From the NCBI GenBank assembly GCA_032433765.1, contig JAVIAB010000160.1:36385780-36449779 (forward strand): DNA of 64,000 nucleotides. Direction: 5' to 3'. Both the position numbers and the translations under genes were made by a program. Within the stretch, counting starts at the first letter, position 1. Each line of letters starts with the position of its first letter. This document shows, piece by piece, positions 10,330 to 21,184 of this stretch. Under the pieces are notes generated by a model. That model saw nothing but the letters and a program-made list of their open reading frames with translations. It had not been told where the DNA came from and ran no database searches. Origin of the DNA: Megaustenia siamemsis. Its lineage: Eukaryota; Mollusca; Gastropoda; Stylommatophora; Ariophantidae.

Positions 10330-10557
10330 TTGATCATCATCATCATGTGCCATACCGGTTGACGTAGGAGATCATGTCCTTCCACAATCTTCTGTCTACA
10401 AACGTATCGTACCAATTCTGTTGTTGGCCGTTTTCATTGCTTTGACACCAAGCTATCCAGTATTTACTCTCTTTGTCGTCCGTGATCTCTCTTTCCTTTT
10501 ATTTTACCAGTTGTAACAAAGTATTCCAACTTTCCTCTTCTCGTGATGTGTCCGAAA
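10330..10557 (-). mobile_element. LINE-C 3' end
   Basis: Starts with the LINE-C terminus CATCATCATGTGCCATACCG, then antisense of the C-terminal block also seen at 19611-20494. Stops abruptly near 10557, where a plus-strand LINE-C begins. Confidence 0.85.
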
Positions 10558-11192
10558 AATGTTGACAGCGTAAAAATAAACAGGACAAATCTGAAACAAG
10601 TGCAACGTATCAAATACTTGGGCACAATAATAACATCTAATGGAAGGTGCACCACAGAAATAAAAAAAAAAAAAAGCAGAATAGCTCAGGTCAAAATAGC
10701 ATTTCAGAAAATGAAAAATATCTTATACAAAAAATTATGTCAATAGAAGTGAGAAAGAGAGTTTCATCTGTGATATATAGAGCCAATTCTGACCGGTGGA
10801 AGCTAATCATGAGCAGTAGACAAACAAATGAAAAAACGATTAGAGGCCACAGAGATGGGATTTCTCAGTATAGTGTTGAAAGTTCCCTGGTCAGCTATAA
10901 AGGCCAATGAGAAATTCTCAAAGAGGCCAACACAAAAAGGGAACTCATCAGAAAGAAACAATCAACATTTTTCAGGCACATAATGAGAAGAGGAGGGTTG
11001 GAATACTTGATTACGACTGGTAAAAGAGAAAGAAAGAGAGATCGCGGACGACAAAGAGAGAAAATACCGGATAGCTTGGTGTCATGGCATGGAAAACAGT
11101 CAACAACAGAACTGATAAGATGCACTGTGGATAGAAGATTGTGGAGGGACCTGATCGCATACGCCAACCGGTATGGCACATGATGATGATGA
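10558..11192 (+). mobile_element. LINE-C 3' half
   Basis: Reads VKINRTNLKQVQRIKYLGT, TSNGRCTTEI, then frameshifts past an A13 run. Later RKKQSTFFRHIMRRG, RDRGRQREKIPDSLVSWHGK and YANRYGT precede GATGATGATG. It has its own 3' end, so it and 10330-10557 are two separate insertions lying 5' to 5'. Confidence 0.87.
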
Positions 11193-11348
11193 TAAAGCAC
11201 ATATTTAGATCTCTCTTCACCTCTATAGATATTTGTATCTATGTTCTTAAGATGTATATTGCATTATTGTGCCCTTCCCTTCCACAAATCCACATTTTTC
11301 CTCACTTATTTCTGATTTTATTTTGTTCCTATACGTCTCATGATGATT

Positions 11349-12105
11349 CTTAGAATATTTTAGTCATGTGACTCATGTGACTAATAGTGCTATGGACATC
11401 GCAATCAGTGGCGACTGACTTCTTCGGTATGGCTACAAAGATAGATTTTAGTAGATCTTCGGGTATGTCTCCAGTGTTATATATGTCATTGAGTAGTTTT
11501 GTTATGAATTGTACTCCCAGCTCTTCCAATGCATTTATCTCTTTGATTGTTATATTGTTGGGACCTGGAGCTTTGCCTCTTTTCATGTATTGAATTGCAT
11601 TCTCCACTTCATGGGCCTGTGTCTTTGTTTGAATTGTTTAGCTTTGGTCTTTCATCATCATAGAGTTGACTGATATATTCTGTCCATCTTTCCATTATCT
11701 TCTCTTGTCCCATTATTATATTTCCTTCCTTTGATTTCACACATCCTGAAACTTTGACTTCTTTTCTTCCTGTTAATTCATTTAACTGATTGTGCATAAA
11801 TTTTGAATCTTTCTTTTGTTGTTTTTTTTCCATTTGTTCACATTTCTGCTGTCACTATCCTTTCTTTGCTTCTCTGCATTTGTTTTGGATCTCTTTGTGC
11901 AATATTTTATATGTCCGTTCTTCTTTCTTATGTATTCGTCTTTTCGTCCATTAATTGTAGTATTTCTTTTGTCATCCATTTATTTTTTGCTGATTCTTTT
12001 AGTCACCGGTATTACTTCTTTTGATGTTTGTTGAATCGATTCTTTGAGCATTTCCCACTGCTACTCGATGTCCTGTATTTTCTCAATATCAATATATCTA
12101 TAGAA
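11349..12105 (-). mobile_element. LINE-B, inverted 5' segment (twin-priming pattern)
   Basis: Minus strand encodes the linker between endonuclease and RT, including IQDIE-QWEMLKESIQQTS and the RTE/CR1-type KRGKAPGPNNI motif (about 11555-11590). It runs through IPKKSVATDC to a SHMTKI end at about 11350. The protein then continues, in the opposite orientation, at 12497 (RIIMRRLQNKI). The order is what a 5' inversion of one LINE copy gives. Several stops; not functional. Confidence 0.8.
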
Positions 12106-12496
12106 AATGATAATAGAATAAAAAGAGGAAAAAGATGAAGACCAACAGGGACTCTATTTTAAAATACCAATAGATCTGGAAAAGTGTTTCAGAAAATATT
12201 CAAGATGTACACAAAGTAGCAGTGTGAAGCCCAACTATTGGAGGTAATAAAGGCATATGTCATATTCGTACAATAAAGCATAATGGTTTATTTCAATTTT
12301 AATTACTTCCATTCCATCTTCAATAATGAAACATATAATAATTGATGGCACAAACAAAATATATGGAGTATCTGAGCATCAGCATCGGAGAAGTCAATAA
12401 AAATTATTATGACTGTACGTGTTGTATTAGCCGAGAATCCAAGTTAATGCAGAAAATCAGTTTTGAATTAACAGTGCAGAAAGACAACAATCCTTC
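12106..12496. other. unexplained spacer inside the inverted LINE-B copy
   Basis: AT-rich, no LINE-B motif on either strand. It lies between the inverted and sense segments, so it is either filler DNA, a later insertion, or LINE sequence too decayed to recognise. Confidence 0.5.
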
Positions 12497-13735
12497 GGAT
12501 AAATAAAAAGAATCATCATGCGAAGATTGCAAAACAAAATCAGTCCAGAAATTGGTGATGAACAGTGTGATTTTGTTAGAGATAAAGGAACGAGCAATGC
12601 CATATACATCATAAGCGCTTTAGTAGAAAGAGCTGTATAAGTGAAAACAGATGTATACCTATGTTTCATAGATTATACCAATGCATTTGACAAAGTAAAG
12701 CACCAAGAAATAATCAATATTTTAAAAAGCATAAACGTAGACAGCAAAGATCTAAGAATAATAAAGAACATGTACTGGCTACAAACAGCGACGAAAAGAA
12801 CTGGAAATCAATTGGGAATATTTCAACAAATAAAACAGGGTGTTAGACAAGGTTGCGTGCTGTCATCAGATTTGTTTAATATGTAAAGTGAGATTATTTT
12901 AAGATACATAAAGCGGCATGCCTGGAATAACAATCGGAGGCTATAATATAAATAATCTAAGGTATGCTGATGATACAGTCTTAATCGCTAAGAGTGAAAA
13001 TGAGTTACAAAAAATTTTAGACATTATAGTGAAGGAAAGTAAAAATAAAGGACTTAGTCTAAATAGCATAAAGACAGAAGTAATGGTAACAACAAAGAAA
13101 AATACGTTACATCAGTGCAAAATAAAGACAAGTGTAACAATATTACAACAGGTAAATGAATTTAAATATCTGGGAACATTGTTAATCTCAGATGGTAGAT
13201 GTACAACAGAGGTGAGATTCAGAATATCTCAGGCAAAAGCAGCTTTCCAAAAAATAAGGAAGATACTGTGCTATCTATTTTGGACAATAGAAAGGTGAAA
13301 AATAGTTCTTATATGTTATGTAGAGCCAGTCTTAATATTTGGATGTGGATCATGGACAATAGGACAACAGACAAGATCACTGGAGTCTGTAGAAATGTGG
13401 TTTTACAGAAGAATGTTGAGAATACCATGGACAGGTAATAAAAATAATGAAAACGTTCTGAAAGAGGCCAAAGCAAAAATAAAGATAATTTTCAATATTA
13501 GGAAGAAACAATCATCATTTTTTGGCCATGTAATGAGAAGAGAACAACTGGAATATATTGTAACAAGTGGTAAAATCGAGAGACGAAGAGATAAAGAGAA
13601 GCAACGAGAAAAGATACCAGACAGCTTAAGAGAATGGCTTGACGTAAGGTCAACAACGGAAATGATAAATAACTGTGGAGCTAGACAATTTTGGTGAGAC
13701 ATAATCACCCACGCCAGCAGGCATGGTACTTGATG
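12497..13735 (+). mobile_element. LINE-B, sense 3' segment with RT domain
   Basis: Longest LINE-B RT in the window. Motifs in order: RIIMRRLQNKI, GDEQCDFV, LCFIDYTNAFDKV (RT motif A), GVRQGCVLS, catalytic YADD at 12963-12974, EFKYLGTLL, KKQSSFFGHVMRR, IPDSLREW and HASRHGT before GATGATGAT. Interrupted by a TAA near 12883, a frameshift near 12910, further shifts near 13300 and 13390. ATGATGATT occurs at both outer edges (11340-11348 and 13736-13744), consistent with a TSD, although it overlaps the GAT tail. Confidence 0.92.
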
Positions 13736-13744
13736 ATGATGATT

Positions 13745-13830
13745 ATCCCATTGGGGTACTATACTTGCTAGCGTTTGGTGACCACGTCTCTCCACAGTTT
13801 CCGATCTCTACGGTTACTAACTAATTAATT
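13745..13830 (-). mobile_element. LINE-B 3' end, short and decayed
   Basis: GGGGTACTATACTTGCTAGC and CACGTCTCTCCACAGTTT match the antisense LINE-B terminus seen at 17027, 22594 and 42088. Lies tail-to-tail with the preceding LINE-B. Confidence 0.6.
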
Positions 13831-13918
13831 ATGCTGTTAATTGCATACCTTACCGTCATTATCTGCACTAATATTTTTTTTTTCATTCTGATCTTTATGA
13901 AGATAAACATACATATTT

Positions 13919-14165
13919 AAAAAAAAAAAAAAAAAAAGGAAAGTACTCCCGTCACGCCAAGTGGCGTACAGGGAATATGGTGTTAGTGACCATACAATTT
14001 ACAAACCTTCGGCACATGATTTTTGGGGTAATGTAATCGGTATTACAACCCGTGCCGCTTTACTTTCTCAGAAAAAACTCCGGTACTCATTAAAAGCTGG
14101 TTAAACTGGAAGCCGTCGGTTGGGATCGAACCCTACCTCTTGTCCTTTGTAGTCCAGTTCATACA
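13919..14165 (-). mobile_element. SINE-A copy, lacking the A box
   Basis: Reverse-strand core, terminal palindrome and oligo-T tail (A19 on plus at 13919-13937). It runs up to the B-box segment (GGGATCGAACC on plus) and stops before the A box near 14162. Confidence 0.85.
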
Positions 14166-14204
14166 CATACAAAGTGTGTTAAATATTAAATACTATGTGT
14201 GGCC

Positions 14205-14455
14205 AAGTGGGAACCACGATAGCTCAATGGGTAGTGAACTGGGCTACTAAGAACAAGAGGTCGAGTTCGATCATGATCGGCAGATTTCAGGGACACCCAT
14301 CCTTAAATGGATACCTGATTTTTTCTGAGAAAGTAAATCGGTACAGGCGTAATATTGGTTACAATACCCCAAAAATCATGTGCTGAAGGTATGTAAAAAT
14401 TATAGTCACCAACACTATATTCCCTATACGCCACTTAGCGTGACGGGACACTTTA
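14205..14455 (+). mobile_element. SINE-A copy, full length but diverged
   Basis: A box TAGCTCAATGG, eroded B box GTTCGATCAT, core with ACAATACCCCAAAAATCATG, and CGCCACTTAGCG terminus. More substitutions than other copies, so older. Confidence 0.82.
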
Positions 14456-14639
14456 CTCTGTATTACTTATTTATGGCCGCGAGTAAAATAATGTGCTATA
14501 TGAACCCCCACATTTGTTCCATCCTCATTATACCTTTTCTATTTATTTTCCTGTTTGGCTCCTTTTGGTCCAATAAGATCCTACCTGTCCTATTATCTTT
14601 TAATCTTATAACCATCAGGGAAGCAAATCCTGGTCACTG

Positions 14640-14830
14640 TTTCTTTCCGCCATTTTCATTTTCTTGATTCTTGTTTGCGCTTCGTGCTCATTATTTCTGT
14701 TGTTTTAGAATAATATTTGCTCATCGTGTTGATCATTGTATGTTTTTTGTTTTGTTTGATGCCTGACGAAAGCTTTTACTGAAACGTCGCTGTTTGTCTC
14801 GTGTCTCTACTAATTTCGCTGCTAGATGCT
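14640..14830 (+). repeat. R5-like divergent copy
   Basis: T-rich stretch followed by CTGACGA (14763-14769) and GAAACGTCG from 14781, the same order as R5 at 8830 and 47546. The intervening hairpin is poor. Homology is suggestive only. Confidence 0.4.
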
Positions 14831-14874
14831 ACGTGTTGTTTATTCTGGCCTTCGCTGAGGATTATTATATGAAT

Positions 14875-15795
14875 GAATAGTTCTCAATGAATAGTTCTCA
14901 ATGAATAGTTCTCAATGAATAGTTCTAAATGAATAGTTCTCAATGAATAGTTCTCAATGAACAGTTCTCAATGAACAGTTCTCAATGAATAGCTCTCAAT
15001 GAATAGTTCTAAATGAATAGTTCTCAATGAATAGTTCTCAATGAGTAGTTCTCAATGAACAGTTCTCAATTAACAGTTCTCAATGAACAGTTCTCAATGA
15101 ATAGCTCTCAATGAATAGTTCTCAATGAATAGTTCTAAATGAATAGCTCTCAATGAATAGTTCTCAATGAATAGTTCTAAATGAATAGCTCTCAGTGAAT
15201 AGTTCTCAATGAATAGTTCTAAATGAATAGCTCTCAATGAATAGTTCTCAATGAATAGTTCTAAATGAATAGCTCTCAATGAATAGCTCTCAATGAATAG
15301 TTCTCAATGAATAGTTCTAAATGAATAGTTCTAAATGAATAGTTCTAAATGAATAGTTCTCAATGAACAGTTCTCAATGAACAGTTCTAAATGAATAGCT
15401 CTCAATGAATAGCTCTAAATGAATAGTTCTAAATGAACAGTTCTAAATGAACAGTTCTCAATGAATAGTTCTAAATGAATAGTTCTCAATAAATAGTTCT
15501 CAATGAATCGTTCTCAATGAATAGTTCTCAATGAGTAGTTCTCAATGAACAGTTCTCAATGAAAAGTTATCAATGAACAGTTCTCAATGAATAGTTATCA
15601 ATGAATAGTTCTCAACGAGTAGTTCTCAATGAGTAGTTCTCAATTAACAGTTCTCAATGAATAGTTCTCAACGAATAGTTCTCAATGAGTAGTTCTCAAT
15701 GAATAGTTCTCAATGAACAGTTCTCAATGAGTAGTTCTCAATGAACAGTTCTCAATGAATAGTTCTCAATGTGTAGTTCTCAATAAATAGTCCCT
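14875..15795. repeat. 14-bp minisatellite, about 65 units
   Basis: Tandem GAATAGTTCTCAAT with variants AACAG, GAGTAG, AGCTCT and TCTAAAT. Variants cluster in local blocks. The minus-strand ORF here is an artefact of the array. Confidence 0.97.
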
Positions 15796-15796
15796 C

Positions 15797-15842
15797 CTAC
15801 CAGCTTTACTGCAACACTACAATCATTTGCCTGTTCCCTAAT
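15797..15842 (+). repeat. R4 short dispersed repeat, partial
   Basis: ACCAGCTTTACTGCAACACT then TCATTTGCCTGTTCCCT, matching 571-616. It lies exactly at the right edge of the 14-bp array. Confidence 0.55.
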
Positions 15843-15889
15843 GAATAGCCCCACTTTGCTATCCGCTTTAAAAGGGTGTTAAGAGGGTT

Positions 15890-16160
15890 TAGATGCGTTG
15901 TATTATGATTTTCATCTAGGTTGTGATATATATGCATTTCGACCCAATACATCCGACGTCTGAAAAGCATTTTTTGTAAATGGTTGCCTTCCCTCGTTGA
16001 TCTCTACTTGCTTGGCCAGGCTGGATAGTCTGGGTTTTTTTTCAGAAGCAGAGCTAGAAGGCGGAACAAGACATTTACCAGCTCTGGTGTTTGTGGACGC
16101 AGGCAGTCAGCTGTGGGTCGCTGACCGCTCTTATCTCACTTGCTGGATGGGCGTCGATGA
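15890..16160 (+). repeat. R1 dispersed repeat
   Basis: Homologous to 1560-2035 and to the inverted copy at 16595-16870. Contains CATCCGACGTCTGAAAAGCA, CTTGCTTGGCCAGGCTGG and CAGCTGTGGGTCGCTGACC. Only one copy of the 77-bp segment. Confidence 0.65.
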
Positions 16161-16277
16161 CCTATTCTCGCTTGTCAATTATATAGACAAATGTAATGGT
16201 TTCTTCTGAATTATTATTATTTGTTTAATTTTTTGTTTTATTTTGTTTTCAAACCTCTCTTAGTGATCTTTCTGGCT

Positions 16278-16370
16278 TTCAATGAGCATCACCAGCATCG
16301 TCATTGTCATCAATATCATCATCAGCATCATCAGCATTATCATCAACATCATCATCACCATCATCGTGTA
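16278..16370. repeat. ATC trinucleotide-rich stretch
   Basis: Imperfect CATCAT/CATCAG repeats. They resemble antisense GAT tails of LINE-B/C, but no LINE terminus follows, so origin is unproven. Confidence 0.8.
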
Positions 16371-16594
16371 CTATCCGGTGCTATCTGACGTCAAACAGGA
16401 CTCACAATGCACCTCGCCATTAGTACTTCCTCTCAGTAAAGGAGTCGATGTCTGCTTTTCCTGTCTTTCTTATTAGTGTCTCTCGAGGTAGGTCTTCTGC
16501 TTTTTTTTCTGTATGTGCCTATTTGTCTGTTTGCTTTCTGATTCTCTTGATTTTTCTCTTCGACACGCGGTCGACATACGCACACCTATTTTCC

Positions 16595-16870
16595 TTAGCA
16601 CCAGAGCTGGAAGCTGTCAGCTACCCACAGCTGATGGTATGGGCCAGGATCAGTGAACCAAAACCATCCAGACCCTGTTCCACCTCTCCGTGGTACCTCC
16701 AGTAGCAGACTAATGTGTCTAGTCTGGCCAAGCGTGCAGGGATCGAAGAGGGAAGACAACCCGGTACTCAAAAATGTCGTGCTGAAGTCGGATGTGTTGG
16801 GCTGAAAGGCGCAGATATAACAGTTATGCTGCAAACCACAACACAATGCAGACACGTCCAGTACGTCCTT
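16595..16870 (-). repeat. R1 dispersed repeat, inverted
   Basis: Reverse complement shows the same blocks as 15890-16160: CCAACACATCCGACTTCAGC, TTTTTGAGTACC, GCTTGGCCAG, CAGCTGTGGGTAGCTGACAG. Together with 15890 it forms an inverted pair about 440 bp apart. Confidence 0.65.
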
Positions 16871-17026
16871 GCAAGGGCGGATGATGAAAAAGAATATTCT
16901 AGTCAACCACGATACTCTAGAATACTTTAGTCATCGGGCGAACGCAATCAACCAACCAACCAAACATTCCTTACTTGTAGGTGACATTTTTTTTTATTTC
17001 GTGACCATTTCTCTCATTTATGCATT

Positions 17027-17942
17027 CATCATCATCAAGTACCGGGCCTGCTGGAGTAGGTGATCATGTCTCTCCACAACCTTCGATCTCGACAGTTGTT
17101 TATCATTTCTGTTGTTGACCTTCTGCCAAGCCATTCTCTTAAGCTGTCTGGTACTTTTTTTCTTTTTGCTTCCCTCTATCTCTTCGTCCCTCAATTTTTC
17201 CAGTTGTTACAATATATTCCAGTTGTTCTTTTCTTATTACATGGCCAACAAATGATGATTGTTTCTTCCTAATGTTGGAAATTAGCTCTCTTTTCGCTTT
17301 GACCTCTTTCAGAACATCTTCATTACTCTTCTTAGCTGTCCATGGTATTCTCAACATTCTTCTGTAAAACTACATTTCTACAGACACCAGTGATTTTCTT
17401 GTCTGTTGTACCATTGTCCATGGTTCACATCCATATGTTAAGACTGGCTCTACATAACATTTAAGAACTCTTTTTCTTGTTTCTATTATCAAAAATGGAT
17501 TGCATAGTATCTTCCTCACTTTTTGGAAAGCTGCTTTTGCCTGAGCCATTCTGCATCTCACCTCTTGTGTACATCTTCCGTCTGAGGTTAACAAAGTTCC
17601 CAAATAGTTAAATTCATTTACCTGTTTTAATATTGTTCCACTTGTCTTTATTTTGCACTGAGGTGATGTCTTTTTCTTTGTTGTAAATATTATTTCTTTT
17701 TTTTTTGCTTTTAAGGCTGAGTCCTTTATTTTTTCTGTCTTTCACTATAATGTCCAACATTTCTTGTAACTCATTTTCACTCTTAGTGATTAAGACTGTA
17801 TCATGAGCATACCTTAGATTATTTATATTATGACCTCCAATTGTTATTCCAGGCATGCCCCTTGTGGATCTTAAAATAATCTCACTATAAATATTAAACA
17901 AATCTGGTGACAACACACAACCATTCCATTGTACACACATAT
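17027..17942 (-). mobile_element. LINE-B 3' half, RT catalytic site mutated
   Basis: Antisense of RT C-terminal half: CVLSPDLFNIYSE, then RYAHD where YADD is expected (17800-17811; first catalytic Asp replaced by His). Next come KYLG-region, QAKAAFQKVRKIL, EPVLTYGCE, KKQSSFVGHVIR, and the GAT-type terminus at 17027. Multiple frameshifts. Confidence 0.9.
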
Positions 17943-17954
17943 AAAATATATTCT

Positions 17955-18800
17955 TCTATTGTTTATTACTTACATTGACTACATATGTAAGTTAGCCAAT
18001 CCATTGGAGACAGCGGAGATTAACGATCATCTATTTGTAGATGAGCAAGCACTAATACATGGAGAGAAAAAATAAAAGACCTAGAAATACACTGAAATAG
18101 ACTTAACAGTATAGACACCCAATACAACATGAACATGAAACTCAATACCAGCAAGACAGAAGTCATGAACATTTCAACGGAAATACAGAACATCAACGCA
18201 ATGATAGACGGCAGACAGTTAAATCGAGTGGAGGAATATCTAGGACGTCTAGTGACAAACGACAATTCATAAGCAGCAGAAATAGACGCAAGACGCAACA
18301 AAGTTTGTCATATCCTTGGACATGTGTTATAACTATTGTCCAACAAGGAAATAAAACTAGACGCAAAACGAACACTACAATACAATCTTCATCCTAATGG
18401 TGTCTACCAATGCCAGACCTAGACAATTGACTAAAGACAAGAAAATCAATCAGTACCGAGGTGAAATATATTTGAAAAATAGCAGGAAACAACCGGAAAG
18501 ATAAGGTCAGAAATGAAGAACTGATAGAAAAGATAGGTGTAATTCCCATTACAGAAAACTTAAAGAAGCATCAACAGATAAAGTGGTGTAGCCACATAAT
18601 AAGACAGAGATACCAAAAACACAACACAATAACCTAAAGTAAACGTTGCGAGAACAGAGACCCAAGGGTCGAACACAAAAAAGACGAATCAATGTAATAT
18701 TAAAAATACTAGGAAACACAACAGCAGCAGACGCCAACGGAAGAGCAAAAGACCATATGATATCTCACCTGGACGCTGTTAGGTAAAAGAAGGAAGGAAA
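17955..18800 (+). mobile_element. RTE-A, 5'-truncated, strongly decayed
   Basis: Aligns by eye to 27750-28551 of the full-length element. It holds LFIT-YIDYICKLANPLE, a degraded catalytic motif LFVDEQ (18034-18045) in place of LFADDL, KTEVMN, KVRNEEL, QQIKW-SH and the C-terminal RAKDH. Many stops and indels. Confidence 0.8.
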
Positions 18801-19144
18801 GGGGAAGTACATGAAGTATTTATCGAATTTGGTTATGGAAGGCTCTATCACTGCACACGAATTAAAATCCATAATTGATCAACCGCCCGTGCCAGCGTAA
18901 TCATCCGAATTGATATCTCATCTCCCAAACAATGAAAGGTAACTGTAGTCCCCATCATAGCAGTCTCAGCACACGTCAAAAGACATAAGGCGAAACCACG
19001 CAGAAAGTGAACACAGCCAACTGTTCCCTGTCATAAGATATCATCATTCATCCTAAACAATTGGAATATCGAAACATGATCAAAACGGATGAGACACACA
19101 GCTCACGGTGTGCACAGAGCACTTAACTCAGTAGCTCCTGCAAC
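18801..19144. other. unassigned, nothing recognised
   Basis: No ORF above background, no repeat partner found by eye. Confidence 0.45.
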
Positions 19145-19372
19145 AAGCCGGACTTGGAATATTAGGAAACTGTAACAAGGATCACTTTTCATGCATAGCC
19201 TTCAATGGTTCCTACTGCCTATCCACCATCTACCGGAAGTTCACATTCTTCTGAAACTGATGATCGTCATATTTTTTTAAAAACGTATAGCGCCTGATGA
19301 TGTTAAGCCATCGTTGTTGACTCCAATATCGAACATATAAACACACAGTTAGTCGTCAGATTATCCTCTTAA
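19145..19372 (+). repeat. R2 dispersed repeat
   Basis: Shares about 225 bp with 44251-44478 in the same orientation: GGACTTGGAATAT, CTTTTCATGCATAGCC, GCCTATCCACCAT, GATGATCGTCATATTT, GCCATCGTTGTTGACTCCAA and AGTCGTCAGATTATCC. No coding capacity; element class unknown. Confidence 0.75.
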
Positions 19373-19610
19373 ATTATCTAGATTTATCGAATACAACTAG
19401 TTTAATTCTTTATTTCAGTTGTTGTTTTCTAGCTCTCACATACAAACAGTAATTTTAATCATTAGCGTCTTGACATATCAATAGTAGAATAAAGAAGCAC
19501 GACATGTAGAATAACATAAAAGCTTCAGAACTTAAGTCGATAAAACATTTATCTTTTCTATATTCTAGTACGTAATATCATATGTTGGTACACTATTTCC
19601 CTAATGGACT

Positions 19611-20494
19611 CATCATCATCTTGTGCCATACCGGTTGGCGTAGGCGATCATGTCCTTCCACAATCTTCTATCTACAGTGCAACGTATCAGTTCTGTTGTT
19701 GACTATTTCCATGCCATGACACCAAGCTATCCAGTATTTTCTCTTTTTGTCGTCCGCGATCTCTCTTTCCTTCTATTTTGCCAGTTGTAATAAGGTATTC
19801 CAACTTTTCTCTGCTCATGATGTGCCTGAAAAATGTTGATTGCTTCTTTCTTATATTTTTTTAGGAGCTTCATTTTTGTATTGACCTCTTTGAGAACTTC
19901 TTCATTGGTTTTTAAAACTGTCCAGGGAACTTTCAACATTCTTCTGAGAAATCTCTGTGGCCTCGAATCGTCTTTTCATTTGTGTGTCTACTGTCCATGA
20001 TTCGCTTCCATAGGTTAGAATTGGTTCTATATAGCACCGATGAACTCTCTTTCTCTCTTCTATTGACATACATTTTTTTTGCATAAGATATTTTTCATTT
20101 TCTGAAATGCTATTTTGGCCTGAGCTATTCTGCTTTTTTATTTCTGTGGTGCATCTCCCATCTGATGTTATTATTGTGCCCAAGTATTTGACGCGTTGCA
20201 CTTGTTTCAAATTTGTCCTGTTTATTTTTATGCTGCATGCTGGTGATGGTTGTTTCATCGAAATGACCATTACTTCTGTTTTCTTACTATTCAGACTGAG
20301 ACCTTTCTTGATGCTTTCTTTTACTATTATGTCTATCATTTCTTGTTGTTCATTCGCTGTCTCTGCTATTAAGACTGTGTCATCCGCATTATCGCAAATT
20401 ATTTATGTTGTAACCGTTGACTCCAATTCCTTTTCTGTCTACTATTGATCTCATTATATGCTCGCTGTAAAGTCATGTATTTTCATTGTGTAGT
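19611..20494 (-). mobile_element. LINE-C, 5'-truncated, with 11-bp TSD
   Basis: Flanked by CCTAATGGACT at 19600-19610 and 20495-20505. Minus strand encodes the RT end: an NADDTVL catalytic region near 20388, KKTEVMVISM, VKYLGTIITSDGRCTTEI, EPILTYGSESWTV, then frameshifts, and the LINE-C GTGCCATACC terminus followed by CATCATCAT. The 5' end carries an inverted copy of the flank (hairpin 20478-20519). Confidence 0.93.
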
Positions 20495-20519
20495 CCTAAT
20501 GGACTACACAATGAAAATA
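20478..20519. other. perfect 19-bp inverted repeat at LINE-C 5' junction
   Basis: Arms 20478-20496 and 20501-20519 are exact reverse complements with a 4-nt TAAT loop. It spans the boundary between the LINE-C 5' end and its flank, and the TSD forms the tip of the hairpin. Confidence 0.95.
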
Positions 20520-21184
20520 AACTGATTTTATTTTAGTCACGTTATACAATTTTAACATATTCAATACAAATATACGAATGTATCGTATGAAAGCTCCATT
20601 ACGATATAGCTACAAATATGGAGTTACTGGGAACAGGTAAGTTCAACATACAAATAATGTTCAATACTGAATACTAGGTGATTTGAAAAAAAAAAATAAG
20701 TTTAATGGAAACCTATTTGTACTATACATGTTAGTATTCTTAACGTAAATGTGTAACAACAAATATTATTGCCGAATGAATGTATATTCATATAAAACAA
20801 ATATAATACGTTATTGAGAGTCCTTCTTTACCTCCATAAACTTGTATGGCAACGAGTTTCTTCTGTAACTATTTGTTACTTTATGTTTTATGTTTACGAA
20901 GAATATTGTAATTGTTAAATTAATGCATTCTCGTTTTTGTCCTTATTTGTCCTTGTATGTTCTATTTTCCAAAATTTTAAACCAAAATAAAATATAATTA
21001 TGTTAAGAAATTATTAATCTTTAGGATTATGCATGTCTCCAGAAACAATAGGTTTTAAGCTATGTGAAGAGACTTGTAAGGCGCTAATCTATTTTATTTT
21101 ATTTAGATCTAAAATTAAATTATTGTCATTATTTAAGATTAACTCCTCTCACGGCAGCAAGAGCCGTGTCTGTGGCAACGGAAT
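20520..21184. other. unassigned AT-rich sequence
   Basis: No ORF of note and no repeat partner identified. Contains several AATAAA-like motifs, expected by chance at this composition. Confidence 0.45.

Noticed and set aside
10330..11192. LINE-C pair as twin-priming product
   Set aside because: Both halves carry their own 3' terminus with GAT triplets, so they are two insertions, unlike 11349-13735.
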